Source: Paenibacillus amylolyticus (GTDB lineage: Bacteria > Bacillota > Bacilli > Paenibacillales > Paenibacillaceae). From it: 64,000 nt of DNA. The stretch's first letter is position 1; each line of letters starts with the position of its first letter. The notes under the pieces are model-generated. The model was not told where the DNA came from. It did no database searches and saw only the letters and a list, made by a program, of their open reading frames with translations. The stretch spans positions 1 through 64,000 of the forward strand of contig NZ_BCNV01000013.1 in NCBI RefSeq assembly GCF_001570725.1. Direction: 5' to 3'. The translations under genes were made by a program, and so were the position numbers. Below, piece by piece: positions 26,335 to 33,934 of this stretch.

Positions 26335-28842
26335 TTAACTGACAGTCCGTGGACGCTCCATCCGGTTGATGCCAGGCACACGTAGTGTGGCCCATTCAGG
26401 GCGGAAATGCTCTACTTTTCCAACAACGACGGTCATATCATCCAAAATTTCATGCTGCTGATATCTGATAACACTCTCAAGCAGGCAATCGGCCAAATCT
26501 TGCGGATCATCTGTATCAATCTCTTGAATGAGCCGCTTCATCCATAGCTCTTTGTTCACCGCATACCCCGGTGCATCATAGATGCCATCCGTCATCATAA
26601 TGAGGATATCCCCCGGTTGCAGCTGTACCGTCACCAGATCCACTTCGATATCCTTAATAATACCGATTGGCAAATTACTGGCTGAAACTTGAATAACCTC
26701 CTGTCCACGTTTGATAAAGCTAGGCGTCGATCCGATTTTCATAAACGTGGTCTCCGCCGTATACTCATCAATCAGCGCCATATCCACTGTGGCATACATC
26801 TCTTCAGGTGAGCGCAACATCAGAACGGAGTTCACCGATTTGATCGCCAGTTTCTCGTCCATGCCGGACTGTAGCAGCTGTTCCAGAATATTCAGCGCCG
26901 CACTGCTCTCCATGCGCGCCCGTTCCCCATTGCCCATTCCATCACTGAGCGCCACCGCGAATGTACCGTTGCCTAACTCAACCGTACTGAAGCTGTCGCC
27001 TGACATCACATCTCCCCCTTTGGCAGCAGCAGCAACACCGGTGGTTACCTCGAACGTTTTGGCTGAACCAAACGTAACGGTCGCCAGTCCCTGACGAGGA
27101 TCTGTCATGGTCTCATGCAAGACGGCAATATGCTCGTCTAATACATCCGAGATCAGCGGAGCTATCATTTTCCGGCACTCATCGAATCCCCGTGTATATG
27201 CATGCACAATCTCAATTTCAACATTGCCCGCTTCCAGATTGATGATCTCAATAGAATGAATGGAGAGGCCCAGTGACTCCAATGCGTCCCGAATCTGCTC
27301 CTCCTGCTGTACCATCTCCTCGCTTTCCCGCTGAATTTCTTTGGCCAGGTCCTCCATGACCTGAGATACACCGGATAATTGCTCTGCAACCAGCTGCCGG
27401 CTATCGATAATCTGGCGCTTCCATTGCATGTTATGTTGATGCAGTCCATACTGGGCACGCATGACTTCAAGGACCTCTTCCGGTTTCGCACACACCCTGT
27501 TCCAGTCCACTGGAATCTGCTTGCCTGAGATCTCCGGATTTCCTTCAATCGTACTCATCACGTCCGTCATATATTTGTAGGTTTGAATAAACTTTGCATC
27601 CCAGCATTGCGCACGTTTGAAGCAGCTCGCACAGGTATCCTCGGCAACCGCATTCATGAAATGATCCATTCCACCTTCTTTCTGTATCGGCTCTCCCGCA
27701 CCGGACATCTGATCAAAGCTGCGGGACAATTGACGGAATACCTGTGAGAAACGGGTTACCCGCTCTGCCGTAATATCCCGTATCCGTTTGGCATACTCAT
27801 GCTGCGATTTGGTATGATCCTGCGTACCCGGTACATATTTGGATATCGCCGTCATCAGACTTTTAGGTGTTAACATGAATAGTACGATAGCTGCACACGT
27901 CTCCCATAATGAGTTCATGACATCGCCCGGTCCTCCCAGATATATGGATAGAATGGACGAACCCAGCAGCATTCCCAGTGCAACCGCCGCACGTTTACCC
28001 TCTCGAAGCATACCTGCAAGCATCCCTGCAAAAGCAAGCAGGCTCATCTGATACACTGCTGACATGTCAGCCAGACTCAGAATCAAGCCGGTAATGACGC
28101 CAACTGAGGCTCCGAGGGGGGCTCCGCCCACCAGCGCAAAGATTAATATGAGATAACGGGAGAGCATATGCTCGACGGACAAGGACTGAATGGTCCACCC
28201 TACAGCTCCCGTCATGACGGAAGCAAGCAATATGATCAGGCAGAGGATCTCCTCGTTCTTTAGGCTGAACTTTTTTTTGCGGTAAGTGAAGATCGGTATG
28301 GCTTGTATAAAAACAAGGGTGAGCACGAAGCTTAGTACCGAATCCATCGTGAGCATCAGCATTGCGTACCAGCTGAAGGATGGTCCAATCACGACGGCGA
28401 ATAACTTCACCATAAATGTAGTGGTAAACACCATCGTTGGCGCATAAGATAATTCAGCACGATCATATGACTCCAGTCCACGGAAGAGCAGATAGAAGAT
28501 GGCGATCTCCGATGCAACAATGAGCGGTACTGGGAACGGTGCAAAGAGACTGCCTGCGAGTAGCGCGGCACCTACCGGAATGATGTAATCCCTGCGCATG
28601 AATGCAATCACAGCGAAGTAGGCAATGGCGAAGGGTGATAATTCATTCAGAATCATCGCCTTTCCGAGCAGGAACCCCATAAATGTAAGCAGCAGTACCC
28701 ATTTGCGGGAAGCAACCATTTGGACAGCCTTGCGGGAGCCAAGCCATTGTTTCAGACGTACCGACAGCTCCTCCCGAGCTTCCGTACCTCCTTTACCTGC
28801 TTTCATTCCCGGAAATTGAATGACATTCCACTTTTCCATCAT
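26335..28842 (-). CDS. spoIIE: Stage II sporulation protein E, PP2C-type phosphatase
   Basis: SpoIIE dephosphorylates SpoIIAA to release sigma-F in the forespore and also acts at the polar septum. The protein (about 835 residues) has a cytoplasmic N-tail and roughly ten membrane segments (about residues 45-330). A central regulatory domain follows, then a C-terminal PP2C/PPM domain (about 590-800) with GDVMSGDSFSTVELGNGTFA, ALSDGMGNGERARMESS and ILIMMTDGIYDAPG, whose aspartates bind manganese. The start is ATG at 28842 after GGGGTG. An upstream promoter with a 21-base spacer and Spo0A-box-like sites indicates direct control by Spo0A. Confidence 0.97.
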   Translation of the reverse strand: MMEKWNVIQFPGMKAGKGGTEAREELSVRLKQWLGSRKAVQMVASRKWVLLLTFMGFLLGKAMILNELSPFAIAYFAVIAFMRRDYIIPVGAALLAGSLFAPFPVPLIVASEIAIFYLLFRGLESYDRAELSYAPTMVFTTTFMVKLFAVVIGPSFSWYAMLMLTMDSVLSFVLTLVFIQAIPIFTYRKKKFSLKNEEILCLIILLASVMTGAVGWTIQSLSVEHMLSRYLILIFALVGGAPLGASVGVITGLILSLADMSAVYQMSLLAFAGMLAGMLREGKRAAVALGMLLGSSILSIYLGGPGDVMNSLWETCAAIVLFMLTPKSLMTAISKYVPGTQDHTKSQHEYAKRIRDITAERVTRFSQVFRQLSRSFDQMSGAGEPIQKEGGMDHFMNAVAEDTCASCFKRAQCWDAKFIQTYKYMTDVMSTIEGNPEISGKQIPVDWNRVCAKPEEVLEVMRAQYGLHQHNMQWKRQIIDSRQLVAEQLSGVSQVMEDLAKEIQRESEEMVQQEEQIRDALESLGLSIHSIEIINLEAGNVEIEIVHAYTRGFDECRKMIAPLISDVLDEHIAVLHETMTDPRQGLATVTFGSAKTFEVTTGVAAAAKGGDVMSGDSFSTVELGNGTFAVALSDGMGNGERARMESSAALNILEQLLQSGMDEKLAIKSVNSVLMLRSPEEMYATVDMALIDEYTAETTFMKIGSTPSFIKRGQEVIQVSASNLPIGIIKDIEVDLVTVQLQPGDILIMMTDGIYDAPGYAVNKELWMKRLIQEIDTDDPQDLADCLLESVIRYQQHEILDDMTVVVGKVEHFRPEWATLRVPGINRMERPRTVS

Positions 28843-28900
28843 CCTCAAGGCACCCCATTCGATTAATTTGAATTTTCGTGTTTCGTTCTCGATGGTTCTG

Positions 28901-28969
28901 ATTATAGATAGATTAGAAGACGTAGTTTGTCAGAATAGGTGGGCAGGGTCCAAAAAGTTTACGACAAAA
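28901..28969 (-). promoter_or_regulatory. spoIIE promoter, Spo0A-activated type
   Basis: Minus strand: CTGACA (28928-28933), 21-base spacer, TATAAT (28901-28906). The overlong spacer is a known feature of Spo0A-activated sigma-A promoters such as spoIIE and spoIIG. Spo0A-box-like TTTGTCAGAA overlaps the -35 (28926-28935, plus strand), and TTTTGTCGTAAA lies at 28958-28969 (minus). Further TGTCG motifs occur at about 29037-29047, 29127-29140 and 29144-29153. Confidence 0.75.
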
Positions 28970-29260
28970 GAAACGAGCTTGGCGCGGTGGTGCGAAACCC
29001 CCGGCCTTATTGTAGTTTCATTCATTCTCCTACCTGTTTCCGACAAGCGGAATGTCTGATTTTGAACCGGAGTTGGTTTGGCCTCGCCATCATTTGAGCA
29101 GGATAGCTGTGGAATGCCACGGAAACCTGTCGGTAAAAAATGGTAGACGACAAATGTTCTTATGGTTCCATTTTGCCGTGCAGAAAAACTGAGGATATGG
29201 AGCTTGACCTTACAAAAAAAGATAATAACTACTTATCTGTGAAAGTTGAACGTAAACGCA
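28970..29260 (-). other. Upstream control region of spoIIE
   Basis: No gene is visible here. The stretch contains three more Spo0A-box-like sites: CTTGTCGGAAA at 29037-29047 (minus), CTGTCGGTAAA at about 29127-29137 (plus) and TTTGTCGTC at about 29144-29153 (minus). I looked for tRNA genes, which some Bacillales carry near here, and saw none. Confidence 0.4.
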
Positions 29261-29293
29261 AAAAAACCGTTAGCCCGAGGGCTAACGGTTTTT
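29261..29293 (-). terminator. Terminator of the S1-domain gene
   Basis: A 15-base stem, AAAAACCGTTAGCCC with GGGCTAACGGTTTTT, and a very short loop, about 30 bases after the stop. A- and T-runs flank both sides. Confidence 0.92.
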
Positions 29294-29322
29294 CTTATAT
29301 GTTTAGATCAGGTTGAGACAGA

Positions 29323-29853
29323 TTACACACGCTTAGCTCCACGGCCACCGCGTTTGCCTTCTGTGTTCTTCTTAAGCGAAGAGATCCGCTCTTCACTATC
29401 TTTCAGGAAGCGTGACATTTTATCCTCAAATGAAGGTTTGCCTGCTGCGGGCTTGAAAGAACGGCCTCCGCGGTCACCACGGTTAAATCCACCGCCGCCG
29501 CCACCACGACCTTGGCCACCACTTGGGCCTCCGCCGCTGAATCGTTCGCGATCTCCTCCACTGCGTTCCGGTCTAGGAGCTCTCGGGGGTCTGGATTGTG
29601 TTTGTTGCTCAACCGGTTTGTCAACAGCTTGCTTAATGGAAAGTCCGATCTTGCCATCCTTGTCAACGTTGATAACCTTTACTGTAACGAGGTCATTCAG
29701 CTTCAGGTGGTCGTTGACATCTTTGACGTAATTGTCGGCGATTTCCGAGATGTGAACGAGACCCGTGACACCTCCTGACAGATCCACAAATGCTCCAAAA
29801 TGCGTGATTCCTGTCACCTTGCCCTCTAACTTGGTGCCCACTTCAATTGCCAT
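29323..29853 (-). CDS. yabR: S1-domain RNA-binding protein with a glycine/arginine-rich tail (YabR-like)
   Basis: The 176-residue protein has an N-terminal S1 domain (about residues 1-75): GTKLEGKVTGITHFGAFVDL, GLVHISEIADNYV and KIGLSIKQA. The rest is low complexity, rich in R, G and P with GGDRERFSGGG, a run of six glycines, and RGDRGGRSF, then a short basic C-terminal helix. S1 domains bind single-stranded RNA, and RGG-like tails often add unspecific RNA binding. B. subtilis YabR has about 128 residues and lacks such a long tail (from memory). I start at 29853 after GGGAGG. It follows divIC and precedes spoIIE. Confidence 0.92.
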   Translation of the reverse strand: MAIEVGTKLEGKVTGITHFGAFVDLSGGVTGLVHISEIADNYVKDVNDHLKLNDLVTVKVINVDKDGKIGLSIKQAVDKPVEQQTQSRPPRAPRPERSGGDRERFSGGGPSGGQGRGGGGGGFNRGDRGGRSFKPAAGKPSFEDKMSRFLKDSEERISSLKKNTEGKRGGRGAKRV

Positions 29854-30051
29854 AGAATAAAATGATCCTCCCTTAAAAATATACAACCCGATTTTTTGAA
29901 TGCCAAAATCAATGCTGCGCTAATGTAATTATACCTTATGCCGTAAACCAAGGTCAACTGAACACTACCCCATCAGAGAGCCTATTTTTTCCGGTTTAAC
30001 GGCTTCAGACACACGGATAACAAACCTAGCTCGGTAATGGACCGAATTCCA

Positions 30052-30387
30052 TCAGTTCCCTGACTCTTCAACCTGGATCGGCGTTTCCTCAGGAAGATAA
30101 TATCCCTTTTTCCGTGCCAGCTGTCCTATGTATTCGGGGTCATTCAACCGGCTGACTTCGTACTTCAACTGTTCCAGCTTCTTCAACGTATCTTCCTTTG
30201 AAGCTTGCTGAGTAGCCAGATGAGAACTCTTGTCCGAAATTTGTGCATTCTGCACAAGGAATGTATATCCTGCCCATATTACAAATACAATCATAAACGT
30301 CATCCAAAGCATGAGGCGCCTTCGTGCACCGGCAGATTTTCCTTGGTTAGTTGGAGCCTTTGATCTGCCCACAGGTGTTTTACCCAT
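30052..30387 (-). CDS. divIC: Septum formation initiator DivIC/FtsB
   Basis: DivIC is a bitopic divisome protein that works with FtsL and DivIB. The 111-residue protein has a basic cytoplasmic N-tail, one membrane segment (about residues 27-46, MLWMTFMIVFVIWAGYTFLV), an extracytoplasmic coiled coil (about 50-85) and the family motif YIGQLARKKGYYLPEE. I start at 30387 after AAGGAGG; a frame extending into yabQ has no ribosome site. It follows yabQ by 11 bases. Confidence 0.93.
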   Translation of the reverse strand: MGKTPVGRSKAPTNQGKSAGARRRLMLWMTFMIVFVIWAGYTFLVQNAQISDKSSHLATQQASKEDTLKKLEQLKYEVSRLNDPEYIGQLARKKGYYLPEETPIQVEESGN

Positions 30388-30398
30388 TACGGACCTCC

Positions 30399-30968
30399 TT
30401 AAAACCAGCGTTTCCACATCGCTGCAATTCTTGTACCCACACGGATCATCCAATGCGGCGTTACCCAATATTTCAGGAGCGGCCTAAACATCCAGCGGAA
30501 CAACTTGCCGAAAGGTACCAAACATTGCAGCACCAGCCTGCCCAGGAATAATAGTATCGCAATTACAAAACCGAATAATACGCGAATTAACTTATAAATC
30601 CCCTTAGCCGGCATAACGATCAGGATGTTAAGGATATGTCCACACCAATGAATCAGCGTTCTTGCGAGTTTAATTAACATTACCACAAAACGCTGGGTTG
30701 TAACACTTAAAAGCCAAAAATAGAAGCAAACCCCTATAATCAGCCCCAAAAAGACATAAAACCGCAGCTGTCCGTGATTTCCGGCGTAGAGCATCCGAAA
30801 AACGAACAGCGCGGAAGCAACCCAGTACAACAGATCGAGTGTGTGGATGCTCCATCTCGGAAACCGCAGCTGTCCGGACAGTACCCGGTAACTGTCGTAG
30901 GCCATTCCCATCACGACCCCCGAAGTAAGCATCCACATCAATGTGATCCATTGAGTATCCGGACTCAT
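30399..30968 (-). CDS. yabQ: Spore cortex biosynthesis protein YabQ
   Basis: The 189-residue protein has about five hydrophobic segments, including LMWMLTSGVVMGMAYDSYRV at the N-terminus (the YabQ signature region) and membrane helices around residues 40-60, 68-85 and 120-150. YabQ is a forespore outer-membrane protein needed for cortex formation under sigma-E (family knowledge). It overlaps yabP by four bases (ATGA), so the two are coupled, and is followed by divIC. The C-terminal part is basic and longer than I recall for some homologues. Confidence 0.9.
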   Translation of the reverse strand: MSPDTQWITLMWMLTSGVVMGMAYDSYRVLSGQLRFPRWSIHTLDLLYWVASALFVFRMLYAGNHGQLRFYVFLGLIIGVCFYFWLLSVTTQRFVVMLIKLARTLIHWCGHILNILIVMPAKGIYKLIRVLFGFVIAILLFLGRLVLQCLVPFGKLFRWMFRPLLKYWVTPHWMIRVGTRIAAMWKRWF

Positions 30969-31249
30969 CGGAACATCTTGCCAAACAGGCCTTTACTGTT
31001 TTTGGACTGGGAACCGGGGTCCAGATATTGGAGTGAACTGACTGTGCCTTCAATGGATAACAGACCTTCCTCCAGGCTCAGGTTTTTGATATGTAAATTG
31101 TGCCCTCGGATGGTCAGATGCCCAAGTTCAGTCTGCAGCAAAAATTCCTCACTGTCGAAGCTCTCCACATTGGAGACACCTGTCAGATCCAGCAGTTTCC
31201 GATTCTGCATGCTCAGATGATGCTGTTTGGCCTTACCGTGCTCAACCAT
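30965..31249 (-). CDS. yabP: Sporulation protein YabP
   Basis: The 94-residue soluble beta-rich protein shows the YabP/YqfC family pattern: LSMQNRKLLDLTGVSNVESF (about residues 12-31), EEFLLQTELGHLTIRG and LHIKNLSLEEGLLSIEG. It is needed at late sporulation, presumably with YabQ at the forespore envelope. AAGGAGGGG lies before the ATG. A sigma-E-like promoter sits just upstream, behind the rqcP terminator, so yabP-yabQ form a sporulation unit. Confidence 0.92.
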   Translation of the reverse strand: MVEHGKAKQHHLSMQNRKLLDLTGVSNVESFDSEEFLLQTELGHLTIRGHNLHIKNLSLEEGLLSIEGTVSSLQYLDPGSQSKNSKGLFGKMFR

Positions 31250-31275
31250 GGCATGTACCCCTCCTTCTTACACCT

Positions 31276-31303
31276 AGCTTATGGATGAAGAGGTTGGAAT
31301 AGA
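31276..31303 (-). promoter_or_regulatory. Candidate sigma-E promoter for yabP-yabQ
   Basis: Minus strand: TCTATT, 14-base spacer, CATAAGCT, compared with the sigma-E consensus ATATT-N13/14-CATACAAT. The position, 30 bases before yabP, and the known sigma-E control of the family support it. The match is partial. Confidence 0.5.
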
Positions 31304-31343
31304 ACCAGCGTTGTTGAACAAATAACACGGCATCTAATAAAAG

Positions 31344-31375
31344 AAAAACGCCCTTCCCGGTTACAGGAGGACGTT
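31344..31375 (-). terminator. rqcP terminator
   Basis: Imperfect stem pairing AAAACGCCC-TCC with GGA-GGACGTTT around a loop of about eight bases, with a T-run on the minus strand (complement of 31344-31348), about 50 bases after the stop. Confidence 0.7.
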
Positions 31376-31423
31376 TCGATTCAACTTGCATTGAATGAGT
31401 ATTCAATCATACCAGGTGGACTG

Positions 31424-31702
31424 TTACCAGTTCATCCCGTTATCCTTGGCGATCGGCTCTTCCTTAACCAAGGTGTAGAGGCTACTCGCCTCATCCTTCT
31501 TAGTGCTCTCAGCAATTCGTTCCACCTTCACGGTGACCAGTTTCTGACCGAACTGAACCGTCAACTCATCGCCTACTTTAACAGCGGCGCTGGGCTTCGC
31601 TTCACGTCCGTTCACCAGAACACGTCCCTGTTCAGAGACGTCTTTGGCCACAGTACGGCGTTTGATTAGCCGGGAGACCTTCAGGAATTTATCAAGACGC
31701 AT
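31424..31702 (-). CDS. rqcP: Ribosome-associated quality control protein RqcP (S4 domain)
   Basis: RqcP binds stalled 50S subunits and supports RqcH in adding C-terminal alanine tails. The 92-residue protein is an S4 domain (RLDKFLKVSRLIKRRTVAKD, then GRVLVNGREAKPSAAVKVGD) with a short charged tail. Its ATG overlaps the HU stop by one base (TAATG), so translation is probably coupled. In B. subtilis rqcP (yabO) follows yabN directly; here the HU gene is inserted between them. Confidence 0.93.
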   Translation of the reverse strand: MRLDKFLKVSRLIKRRTVAKDVSEQGRVLVNGREAKPSAAVKVGDELTVQFGQKLVTVKVERIAESTKKDEASSLYTLVKEEPIAKDNGMNW

Positions 31703-31974
31703 TATTTTACGGCTTCTTTAAGTTTGTTGCCTGCTTTGAATGCAGGAACAGTGGACTCAGGAATCACGATTTCATTCCCTGTTTGTGGGTTACGTCCGGT
31801 ACGTCCGGAACGTTTGCGGGTCTCAAAAGTGCCAAAGCCGATCAATTGTACTTTGTCTCCGCTGGCAAGTGCATCTGTAATTTCTCCCAAAAAGCCATTC
31901 AATACGGACTCAACGTCTTTTTTAGTCAAACCACTTTTGGTTGAAATGTTGTTAATCAGATCTGTTTTGTTCAT
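31702..31974 (-). CDS. hup: DNA-binding protein HU
   Basis: HU is a small dimeric DNA-bending protein that compacts the nucleoid. The 90-residue protein has the N-terminal helices NKTDLINNISTKSGLTKKDV and the DNA-binding arm signature GFGTFETRKRSGRTGRNPQT (about residues 46-65), then FKAGNKLKEAV. GGGAGG precedes the ATG; a much longer frame upstream is not coding. An approximately 310-base non-coding region precedes it. In B. subtilis hbs lies elsewhere, so its place next to rqcP is a lineage feature. Confidence 0.96.
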   Translation of the reverse strand: MNKTDLINNISTKSGLTKKDVESVLNGFLGEITDALASGDKVQLIGFGTFETRKRSGRTGRNPQTGNEIVIPESTVPAFKAGNKLKEAVK

Positions 31975-32282
31975 TTTTAAAAGCCTCCCAAATTGAAAAA
32001 AAAGTATCTGCGATTCCTGACAATACTTCGATTGCCACTGGTTTCGCGTAAGGTTACTACACATGTATTCTGGCTTGGCATCTGAAATCCTGCCTTGGTC
32101 CGCGACTTTTTTTAGCTTTTTGTCGATGGTCAGCAGGGGACAGTCTAAGACCAGTACCCGAAACCATCCGTCGCTAAACAACAACTCCAGTTTACACAGA
32201 TGAACACATGTTCGTATATCATAACACACTGCATAGCATGATGGAATAAGGTTTATCGGTATTTTCCAGAAAATTGAACCCC
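31975..32282 (-). other. Upstream region of the HU gene
   Basis: No gene is evident between mazG and hup. A weak candidate promoter (TTCCAT, 17 bases, TATGAT on the minus strand, near 32219-32247) would give a leader of about 240 bases. One Spo0A-box-like TGTCGAT (about 32121-32127) may be chance. No terminator after mazG was recognised. Confidence 0.3.
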
Positions 32283-33776
32283 TTATAATCCTGCCTTCTT
32301 CGCATCCTGCCAGAATTGCTCCATCTCTTCTACATTGCTATCTACCGGTGTTCTTCCCTGTTCGCGCAAACGCTCTTCGATGTATTGGAACCGCCCAACG
32401 AACTTGCGGTTGGTGGCAGCGAGTGCCTCTTCCGGGTCTGTATCGATGAATCTTGCAACGTTCGCAGCTGCGAATAATAAATCACCCAGTTCAAGCTTCC
32501 GCTCTTCTGCAGACTGGCCTTGTTGCACCGCTTCTTTCAATTCCGCCAGCTCTTCCTCGATCTTGGCAAACACACCTTCAACATCATCCCAGTCAAAGCC
32601 CACTTTGGCTGCTTTCTTCTGTAGCTTGTATCCTTTCATCAATGCAGGCAAGTCACGCGGTATGCCGTCCAGCACGGAAACCTTCTGCTGATCCAGACCC
32701 TTGCGTTTTTTCTCCTCTGCCTTCATCTGTTCCCAGTTCTGAAGAGCTTCATTCGCATCTTCTGCCTGATTATCGCCAAACACATGCGGATGACGGAAAA
32801 TCAGCTTATCATTTAAACCTTCGATGACATCATACACATTAAATGTGCCAACCTCTTCTTCCATCTGGGAATGCAATAAAATCTGCAGCAGCAGATCACC
32901 CAGCTCTTCTTTCATATGGTCGGGGTCATCCTCGTCGATCGTCTCAATGACTTCATAGGTCTCTTCAATCAGGTTTTTGCGAATGGACTGATGTGTCTGC
33001 TCCTGATCCCATGGACAGCCACCTGGACTGCGAAGAATGTTCACAATCTCATGCAAACGCGCAAAGGATCGGCGACGCAAGGCATCATCGGTGTTCTTCG
33101 GTACATAGATCAGTGACAGATTGCCGTACCCTTCGATCCGGTCCAGTTCGTGTAGCGGAATTTTGTGAATAACCTCCTGACCCTGTACACCCAGCGCATG
33201 ACCCACAAATACGGGATAATCATCCGGGTAAACCTCCATCAGGCATAGCTTCACATCCGAAGCAGTGAACACATCGTAGACTTGTCCGATCAACGTATGT
33301 AGCTGTGGTTGTACCAATTCCGTGTTCAGGCTGCTGGCATCCAGGAGTTGAAATCCTTCGATTGGGTCGAAACCAAGCCGTATAAAGGCTTCGTCCAGGA
33401 AGCTCTCTCCACCCATGACACGCAGTGAAATACCCATCTGTGGGCAACGTTCTTTGAGCAAACGTACACTTGCTTCTGCCACCATGGGATGACCCGGAAC
33501 GGCATACACAATCTCAGTTCCGGCCTCGCCCTTGCGAGCGGCCTCTATCAGTTGGTTCGCGATCTCATCATACACTTCGGGGAAGGAAGACTTCGCCTCA
33601 TAGATGGCATCAAATGATGTCATATCCAGCCCCTCTTGCTTCAGATCATTCAATACGGGATGATCCAGGGTGCGTACATACAGCGTAGCTGCATGTTTCA
33701 TTTTTTTGATAATACCTACGGTCAGTTGGTCTGCATCTCCAGATCCAAGACCAACTACGGTTAAAGCTGCACTCAT
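32283..33776 (-). CDS. mazG: Tetrapyrrole methylase domain-MazG nucleotide pyrophosphohydrolase fusion (YabN)
   Basis: The 497-residue protein joins two domains. The N-terminal (about residues 4-225) is an SAM-dependent tetrapyrrole methylase fold: LTVVGLGSGDADQLTVG, YAVPGHPMVAEASV and VMGGESFLDEAF. The C-terminal part is MazG (from about 245), with CPWDQEQTHQSIRKNLIEET, YEVIETIDEDD and EELGDLLLQILLHSQ, plus a second EEELAEL/ELGDLLFAAANVARF repeat. MazG hydrolyses NTPs to NMPs. The methylase half has no proven reaction. The fusion is normal in Bacillales. I start at 33776 after GGAGG. Confidence 0.95.
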   Translation of the reverse strand: MSAALTVVGLGSGDADQLTVGIIKKMKHAATLYVRTLDHPVLNDLKQEGLDMTSFDAIYEAKSSFPEVYDEIANQLIEAARKGEAGTEIVYAVPGHPMVAEASVRLLKERCPQMGISLRVMGGESFLDEAFIRLGFDPIEGFQLLDASSLNTELVQPQLHTLIGQVYDVFTASDVKLCLMEVYPDDYPVFVGHALGVQGQEVIHKIPLHELDRIEGYGNLSLIYVPKNTDDALRRRSFARLHEIVNILRSPGGCPWDQEQTHQSIRKNLIEETYEVIETIDEDDPDHMKEELGDLLLQILLHSQMEEEVGTFNVYDVIEGLNDKLIFRHPHVFGDNQAEDANEALQNWEQMKAEEKKRKGLDQQKVSVLDGIPRDLPALMKGYKLQKKAAKVGFDWDDVEGVFAKIEEELAELKEAVQQGQSAEERKLELGDLLFAAANVARFIDTDPEEALAATNRKFVGRFQYIEERLREQGRTPVDSNVEEMEQFWQDAKKAGL

Positions 33777-33934
33777 TACGTAAACCTCCATCCGAACCAT
33801 CCTGTTCAAGCTCACATATTCATCATATCGGAACAGGATGGCGCTCTATAATTACACGTATTATACCAGAATCATTCGATATCCTATAATTGCATATTCT
33901 TAGTGCTGGATGCAGAAGCACCGTGAGCATGAAG

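Noticed and set aside
28970..29260. tRNA genes near spoIIE, as in B. subtilis
   Set aside because: No cloverleaf-like sequence or TTCGANTC-type T-arm was found in this gap.
31975..32229. N-terminal extension of the HU frame to 175 residues
   Set aside because: The HU family starts at MNKTDLINN, which has a good ribosome site. The upstream part is not HU-like.
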